In this document: piece after piece, positions 44,401 through 53,400 of the stretch
Numbering within the stretch: the stretch's first letter is position 1
Layout of the letters: each line of letters starts with the position of its first letter
Assembly: GCF_051020765.1 (NCBI RefSeq)
Contig: NC_134931.1
Location: forward strand, 18,182,810 to 18,246,809
Direction: 5' to 3'
DNA length: 64,000 nucleotides
DNA from: Lasioglossum baleicum
Lineage: Eukaryota > Arthropoda > Insecta > Hymenoptera > Halictidae
Made by a program: the position numbers and the translations under genes
Notes under the pieces: model-generated
Databases searched by the model: none
The model's input: only the letters and a program-made list of their open reading frames with translations
What the model was told of the DNA's origin: nothing

Positions 44401-47400
44401 CGATGGCTAAACTATGGTCCCACCAATTGAACGAACATTGATAAAATTTTAGACCATAGTTGTCCGCTATCACTTCGGCGTATGGCGGCGCACTTAGCGT
44501 CCACGTGCCAAGGTAAATCAACATTACTAACAATATTGGAACCATCCACTGTAGCAACTGTTTGTCAGTGAGCTTGACCTTGTGCGCGCTTTTCACACGA
44601 TAGGTGAGGGACACTCTGCAAAAATATAATTTGCAATTTTATCCTGTATACAGGGTGTTTCTGTTACCGTTGAAATCTGAAATGTCGCTGAAAGTAAGTT
44701 CTGCATTAATTAGCAAATTTTAGAGTTCACGGTCATTTCAAGGTCGTGCTATTAAACATGGATGAATGCACAATAATGTTTGCTAGAACATACAACAACA
44801 AAAAATGTGTGTATATATGTAAGAAACACGAGTGACGTTGAAAAGACGATTAAAAAATTACAGTTTATAAGAAACGATTCTTCCATCTGATTCGTCTTTT
44901 GAAACCATTTAGATTACGTTAGAAACATTTTTTGTATTTTCAGAGATAGAGGAGATATATTTAGGTGTCCTGTTTTAGACGAAACACCCTGTATAAGTTC
45001 CACAAATATGTATAAATTACCACAAAGTTCGAGTAATATTTAATATCTTTAGTGAACAAAATTGTTTAAAACAAGTAGCAGTCAAGGAACTGTCCATTGA
45101 AGTAAATTTCCAACGAAACACTTAGAATTGTAGGGAATTGTTCTAGCAAGAAAATTGAAAAATAGTTCGGAGTGCAAAAGGTTAAATTTTATGAAACTCA
45201 CTGTAAAAGTAAGTTTCATAAAAGCTAACAGATTTCGATAATAATTTATCAACATCTTTGGGACAACGTCTGGAATACAATTCAGTTGTTATTTAGACTT
45301 CAGCGAAGTCCTCAACGGAGACAAATTTTTACTCGATTGTACGTCTTTAGATAAAATGTTGTTTCTTAGCTTAACAATTAAGTGTATCATTGTCGTGTTC
45401 CTTACCGCCATGTTTTCATTAACAACGCTGTATAAGAAATGCAAAAACCAAGATGTCTCGTCCACTTGGTGGCGATGCAGGCGTACATATCCAGGACGGG
45501 AAATATGGCGGCCATCTAGACAGGAAGTAGAAGATTGTGTGGCAATATACAATATAAACGCCTCAACATTGTTTCAACAAAGGTAAACACAGGTGCAGAA
45601 AATCCTATACGTACCTCGAGGTACATAATAGCGCAACCTAAAAGCGTGATGGACAGAAATATCGGTGAAGCGACCTTGAACACTTTGAGCTTGCGATGTT
45701 TATACATATAGGCCACCAGCACGATGGTACCGAACACACAGAAAATGGAAAATGATAAAAGGGTGATTCTGAAAGTACACATTGGATTAGTTGTTTTTAT
45801 TTGGAACGAGCCTGGTAGATCGTTTAATATTCATTCAGCGAAATTCATTTCGACAACATATATTTATTTACTGCGAATGTTTCTATTTGAAAATGATACC
45901 ATGATGTATTTATGATATAATATTATATGAGATTCGGGATATGAATGTTATTGATTTATTCTTTTAAATCCAAATGGAATTCTATCCTTCTGTTAGCAAT
46001 ATTTAAAGCTTCGAAGAAAATGTAGATGAATAATGAACGTGAATTGTCTTTCTTTTTCTGTGAAATAAATTATATTGCAGCAAGTTTAAATAAATATTCA
46101 ATGAAAGGAATACATTGTAAATATATTGTAAAAGTTTTGCTTTCCCATTTCTTATTGTTCTAATAACAAACATTGACAACTCTGCCATTTTTTAATATTT
46201 CGTTCTGGAAAAAATGGAGAATAGAGTTAACAGTCATGTCAACATCATTGTAAAAAATTAGAATTTTCCACTTGTTAATTATTCCTAAAAAAATTCTCGG
46301 AGACCGCACATTTTATACAGTCAAGGTTGTATATCCCCTTAAATTTTAAAAGATGAGATGAGTGTTTTTGGCCAACCAAATACAATCTTTCATGATATTA
46401 TAGTGAGTATTATTGTTATTATTATGTATTATTATTTCTGTAGCATACGTACCTAAATGGCCAATGGTAAGTAGCTAAACACGGTTCAGGCCCTTTACAC
46501 TTGTCACATCCGGGCGCGCAACGCAAGCAACGAAACACCTTGGCGTAAGAATCGCTCACGTTCTCTTCCATCTCTTTCCAAGCGGCTGAAAATGTGAGTT
46601 CTCAAAAACCGAACGTAATTCTACAGCAATTTCATAGCAAATTCACCCTATAATGCGCGACGTCCTATACATCATTCGTTTTTGAAGAACATTTATTCAG
46701 ACTTGTTTTGTGTGTGTGTTGAAAATAAAAACATTCGTATTTTTTGAACCCACTACAGATTACGATACCTCTTCTAGTTACAAATTTTAATTGTGAAACT
46801 GTACACATACGGTTTCATGAATAGTTTTTGCAAAATTTGATGGTGTGGAGTCACGCGTATGGAGCCTACTACTACAGTCCACCCGACCGTGTCGACAGAA
46901 CATAATCGTATGGGTGCCTCGAGCAAACGAAATTTAAAAGGACATTCGTCGCTAGGCCCGTACGACGTCATCGTCTCCCTGCCCATTCGGATCATAATTT
47001 CATTTGGTTCTAATGAATCAAAACGAATGTTTGTATCACTTTTTCCTTATTTTCCAAAGTGCTTTACGATAGAGGGATCGTTTTTGATACGGCAAAATAA
47101 AAATTTGCGCATTGTAGGGTGAATAAATTCGATGTTAACATTCGCCACTGACCTTCAACCAGAATCCCATCGAAACCAGACTGATGTTGACTCTGGCTGT
47201 AATAGCCCTTCCGACATTTGCAGACGTACGCACCCTTTGCCCATCTACTACCGACCCCAATTTTTTGGACTTTATGGACCGACCCCACATTATGTGGACT
47301 TTGATATTCACACTGAAAATCGTGCGTAAATTAGTTTGACGGTTCAATCATAACCAAAGTGGTCGATATGACCGATGTGAATTTTCTAATTCTTGAAAAT

Positions 47401-50400
47401 TCTCGCTTAGGATACAGGAATATCTAGAACTGTCTTGTAACAATGACAGAGATAATTCGTCTGAGGAAAGTCAAAAAGAAAATGGGTACTGTCGTATTGT
47501 TACAATTTGCTTAAGAACTTTCGTAATTGTTATTCAAATTTTGCTTTACGATTTTATAAATACTTTTTCTAATTGATTCGGGTAAATAGCTATTTTTCAA
47601 TTAGCTTCTGATAATTCGTGGCAGTATTACCTGTGTCGTGTCGTTATGACACTTATGAGTACCCTTAAACGATGCTATCTGATTGCTGAGAATTTCATTG
47701 TCGTTTTGATGCGGCGACCCCTCGCATTGGTTCACCTCCAATCCGCTTATGTCAAGGTCGACGCTTAAAAATTCTCGAACCCTTGAAACACATTAAATCA
47801 CGACGAGACGTTTTAGTTGAATGCAAATAATAATCCCCATACGCTCCTCAGAAATAGTTACAAACGATATCCTAGGATAATATCTCAATGCACTTTTGCT
47901 TCGAATTTTAAATCAAGTTTAAATCAACTTCATTTATAACATATTTTAAAGAAATACATCTGACATTACAGACACAAAGAAATAAATCTTTTACAATGTG
48001 TAGAAAATGGGTGAATTTTTATCCTGAGGAACGAATGTGGGCTTTAAGGGGGTAGTCTCATGTGTGAACGCTGAAAAATTTAACACTGTAGATTGCTCAA
48101 CTGTGTAAGCAACCATAACTCCTGCACCATTGATCCTACAAGATCGAAACTTCGATCTGCATCCGTGCCGGGTACAAATCTACTGGATCACACACCAAAC
48201 ACATCATAATTCGTAGGAGAAAGGTACTAATTTTGAGTCCGGTAAAGAACAGTTTACCCACAGTTATGGGAACTTTTTGAACACTGAAAAAATTTGTTTA
48301 TCCGACCACATGAGAATGTCCCCTTTGACTCATTGGTACGCATCTAAAATATGTAGTAATGTAACATTTTCTACGAACCCGTGTCGAGCGTCCAGGGGCA
48401 GTATATTAACGCTGTAGGAGATCAACCAGCGATGACTTTTGCAAGAGAAATACGGAATGGTCCACCAACCCCTGTAGGATTCAATCGCCGGTGACTGCAT
48501 GAATTTCGGTGACCTGAGATAACACGCAAACGCCACAAACCGCCATAGAAACTTCGACCTTTCGGTGCACACGCGGTTCGTGCAACAACCCCATTAATAC
48601 AAGTTGCTTCTCCTTTAATTTCGTGGTCCTGTGGCACTTCACGGTCATCCGATAGACGAAGATTAATCGAATTTTCGTCCGCATTCTCAATTATCGTCTG
48701 AATGCGTCAGTATTCGAGGATTTCTACCGTTCGGCTTGTGAGCCTCGTTTGAACGTGACTCGCATACGTTACATCGAATTTGTAATCGAAATCGCGCAGC
48801 AACGAGAACACCGATAACGCGATACGGGTTCTCGTTTTGCGTGCGATACTTATCGCAGCTGTCGCGAAATTTTATTGCCCGATAATCGATTCGCAATTAT
48901 AACTGATAATTAATTTGCAGATAACACCGCTGCGATTTTGGAAGGATCGTCGCTGAATAAAATCTGAATGCAAATGGCAAGATAGAGAGAAAAATGGCTA
49001 ACGTGTACTTACGCGACGGAAATAATTATCTAAATCAAACAATAAACTGTCATTTCATTTCTTCTTTGCTAAACAATGTTCTTTGCCTAAAACACTAGCT
49101 TGTAAACTATTCGTTTAAGGGTAATATGGGGGTGAAAAGCCAGAACTTTACCTTTTATTTTCTCAGTTACTATTTAAGATATTTACGTGAAAGAAAGATG
49201 AAAATGAAGCTGCAAACTAGCTTTATTTAGGATGTTTTTTCCAGAATTTTAAATCAGTTATTAGGGGTTGAAATAAAATTATTCTTTGGGGATAGTTTTC
49301 AAACACGCGATCCTTTGAGTACCTTCAAAAAGTAAGGAATAATTGTATGCTACGAAATTATTATGTATAAAAGAGTTTAAAGATGGTCGAATGGTTGGAA
49401 CATTGTGAAATATTTACATGCAAAGTTATGGCGAAGCTGCAGAAATTTTCTACACACGACAAATTTCTATTTCGTTTTCGTTTCTAACAATTGATACAGA
49501 TCATATCTATTTTGTTGAAAAACCTGCAGTTTAGTAATCGTATTCAAATTACACCACGTGTTGGACAGATATCATTAATGTTATTATTCATTAGAAAATT
49601 TATGCATATCGTTCAAGCTCGAAGAATCACGACTGTCTTAAATCCTCGAATTTTGAGGCATTCGGACACAGCACGGTAATCATCATAACTGCGATCTTTT
49701 GGCGGAAGTAGGAGGCCAGACCTGAAAACGTTTACCGTTTTTGCATTTTCGCGAATCGAGTTTCTATGACTTGACGCTTTTACGGGATGATGAGGGGTGA
49801 TGAATGATCGTGGAGCGCCTACAAAATGTTACATCTCTTCCTGGCAATATTATTTTGAATTCCTCTTAGTCTGCCAAAGTGTTTCTGATTACATAGAAAC
49901 GTGAGAAATAAAAACTGAATTTTATTGCTCTTTAATTATTATTGTTATTATTCTACCAGGAAGAGAAAACGAAAACCAAGTATGATCGGTGAGGTGCAAA
50001 ACAGAAAGGTTCTTCGGTGCGTGTGCGTGCGTGCAGGTGCTAATTTTTACGAAGCTACATGTATATGTAGATAGAGCACGTTATCATTTGTTAATAAAGT
50101 TACTATCGCTTGCAAGTACTAAATCTGATTGACAATAGTGTATAATAACAATAAAGAAGTTAAAGTTAGTATAGTTTCAAATGGAGAAGTTGTATTCTCA
50201 ATTTTGAGAACTTACTTTCTTGAAAGGGATCACTGTGCGGTAATTCCACAGGTCATTTAAATTAACTTTTCGCGTTGTGAAATTAGTTCAGTCGTCTATC
50301 AGTAACCGGCAGAAACTATGTCAAGTACGTAGTAGATATGGAATGTTTTGCGAGTTAAGCTATCGAAACATGCAGAATTCCATGGAAATGCGTTAAAGAC

Positions 50401-53400
50401 ATGGAGATGCTGATTTCGAAATCATGTAAATAGTCGAACCTTAATTCGGTGGTGGCACCAGCATTTTCAAACCACGGTAAACTTGAATCTGGAATCGACC
50501 CCGGCTGGAGTGCATGGTTCTCAACCTTTGAGGGCTCGCCGACGCTACCCGGGCTTCTTTCCAACCAAATCGCGTTGATGACCGTACCCGTGGACGCATT
50601 TAATGCTATCAGCCTTGTTTCCACGGCGTCGTTCACCGACACCAGCAAAGATTTCGCTATGGCATCTAAAAGCACTGTGCAACATCCAACCGTATTAATG
50701 GAAATTCATTCAAAATCAAAATGGTCTGCATTCATTCTTAGTAATTTTAGTAGGTCGAAAATGATGCATCGACACTCGGAGAGTTTGCAAGTCTTTCTGC
50801 TGTTTCAAATTACCCACCCATTTTTGTCACGAATGCATGAGATCCGCAGTTTAATTATCATTGTCCAACAAATTTCCATTCTTATACTTAGCATTCTGAT
50901 TTTTATAAATTGTTGTATGCTGCAAATAGTGTACTTTTGGAAATCAAATGTTTTATTTATTATAAAAAGTAAGTTTTGTTTGAAGGCTTCTCAAAATAGT
51001 GAGAATCTTATTCTTTTAATTTATTTTTCTCTTATTCGTAACGATGTCAAGGAAACTTGTTCGATTGAAAAACGATTTCAAAGTTATTTCAAAGAATATA
51101 CATATATGAAATATGGACTAAATTATGTTTCTTCCTGTTGAATATTGTATGTGTCATTTTTTGTTCTATGATCTTTTCCATCTGTTTTTAAATTCTTGTA
51201 ACATTTTAACAACTTTGTTCTTCACGCCATAACTGCCTAAAATCCGTAGTCTAGTTATTGCTAAATTTTGTTTATTCGAATAATGCTACTTAGAACACCA
51301 CCCTCAACTTGTTAGTATCGTCGTTGACAGTCTTCGCGCAGAAGGATCGAGCACTGTCCGAACAATTGCGATGCAAAAACGATCGATGTGTTCGAATGTC
51401 GCGCATACTCTCGTTGCAATTCCAGCCAATGGAATTCGGTTAGGCGATGATACGGCAGGACCTGTATAAATTGGACTGTTGACAATGCGGTCCGTCATCG
51501 CGCGTCGGTTATTGGGCAAATCGATTTTACGTCTGCCGTCTGGATTGCCGTGCGGAACCGACGAAAATTCAATAACGTCGTAGAGGAGTTCCGCTACTTT
51601 GAAACACCGTTTGCCATTTCCCGCGAGGACTCTCCCGGAAAAAGGATTTGCGAGCCAGGGGAATTGCGGAGGAAACGAATGGTCAGTTAAATGTACATTG
51701 ATGACTGTAACGCGCCGACGAGCAAGTGTGCAAGCCATTTACTATCTTATACGCGCCGCGGTGAAACTAGCAGTGTAACGAGGCGAAAAATCATTCTTCA
51801 TGCACGCTGCTCCCGTATTATGATACTCTGGGCTTTAAGAGCTCCGATATAAATCCATTAGGAAATTTATTCGAGGGGAGAATTTCGTTAACTCCTGCGG
51901 AATAACACTTGATTTTATTTGCAGAATCTTATAGTTTCACTCTGTAGAAATAGAACACACCGGGAAGTCCCACAAAATTCAAGAAATTTATTTCTTGGGG
52001 AGAATTTCGTTTTCCCTGCGGAATAACAATTGATTTTATTTGCAGAATCTTTTAGTTTCACTCTGTAGAAATAGAACACACCGGAAAGTCCCACAAAATT
52101 CAAGAAATTTATGTCTTGGGGAGAATTTCGTTTTTCCTGCGGAATAACACTTGATTTTATTTGCCGAATCTTGTAGTTTCACTCTGTGAAAATAGAAGCA
52201 GTAATAGAAATCCATTAGAACGGTCGCTACCGAACCAACACACCGGAAACTTCTACAAAATTCAAGAAATTTATTCGAGGGGAGAATTTAATTTTTCCTG
52301 TGGAATAACAATTGATTTTATTTGCAGACTCTTGTAGTTTTACTCTGTAGAAATAGACGTCTTAATAGAAATCCATTAGAACGGTCGCTACCGAACAAAC
52401 ACACCGGAAACTTACACAAAATTCAGGAAATTTATTCGAGGGGAGAATTTCGTTTTTCTTGCGGAATAACAATTGATTTTATTTGTAGAATCTTGTAGTT
52501 TCACTCTGTAGAAATAGAAGCCTTAATAGAAATCCATTAGAACGGTCGCTACCGAACAAACACACCGGAAACTTCCACAAAATTCAAGAAATTTATTCGA
52601 GGGGAGAATTTCGTTTTCCCTGCGGAATAACACTTGATTTTATTTGCAGAATCTTGTAGTTTCACTCTGTAGAAATAGAAGCCTTAATAGAAATCCATTA
52701 GGACGGTTACTATCGAACGAACACACCGGAAACTTCCACGAAACCAAAGAAATTTAGTTAAAGGGGGGAGAAACGACAATTATTCGATAAAATATAATTT
52801 TATGGCTGAATAAAATTCTCGAGTACTACTATCATCGTTCCTACGAGCGTGAAACTTCTTAAACATACTATTCACAGGTTTAAGCCCCGTGTGATTTTTT
52901 CAGGTTTCCGAGGCTGAAAGGTTGAATATTTTTTCCGGACAAAAATTCGTAAAAATTGGTGAAAAACGGCCTCGGAAACCACAGCATCCCTTTAAGCGAT
53001 TTTTCAAGATCGTGCAGGCGTCACGCGTTTTGTCCGGGCTGCATAACAATATCGATTAGGTGTGCACTATTTATAGAGCGAACAGAATTTTCCATTTTCG
53101 GTCGGGAGGAGTTTATACATTTTGCTTTCGTCGATGGAACTTTGAAGCGCGATCGGTCTCGCACAGCGGCACGCTTTAATCGGGGTGTGTTTAAAAACGG
53201 TCGATTGAAAATTCGAAATTTGTTCGAGTGAACATCGGCCCTGCCGGTGACCCGAATAAATTAAAACACTGAAACTCTCGCATGTAGATTGACGCGCAAC
53301 AGGTGCTGTAAGGAAACGTGATATGTAAATTGTTTGGCGCACGGTGGCCACGATATGGTTCGAGATATGCGAGAGGAGGGTTCGGCTGGATTGTTTCCAC

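Noticed and set aside
50449..51141. 230-codon plus-strand open frame, the longest in the window
   Set aside because: It is antisense to receptor exon 3, then runs through a hAT-like MITE remnant and AT-rich DNA. No domain; judged a chance frame.
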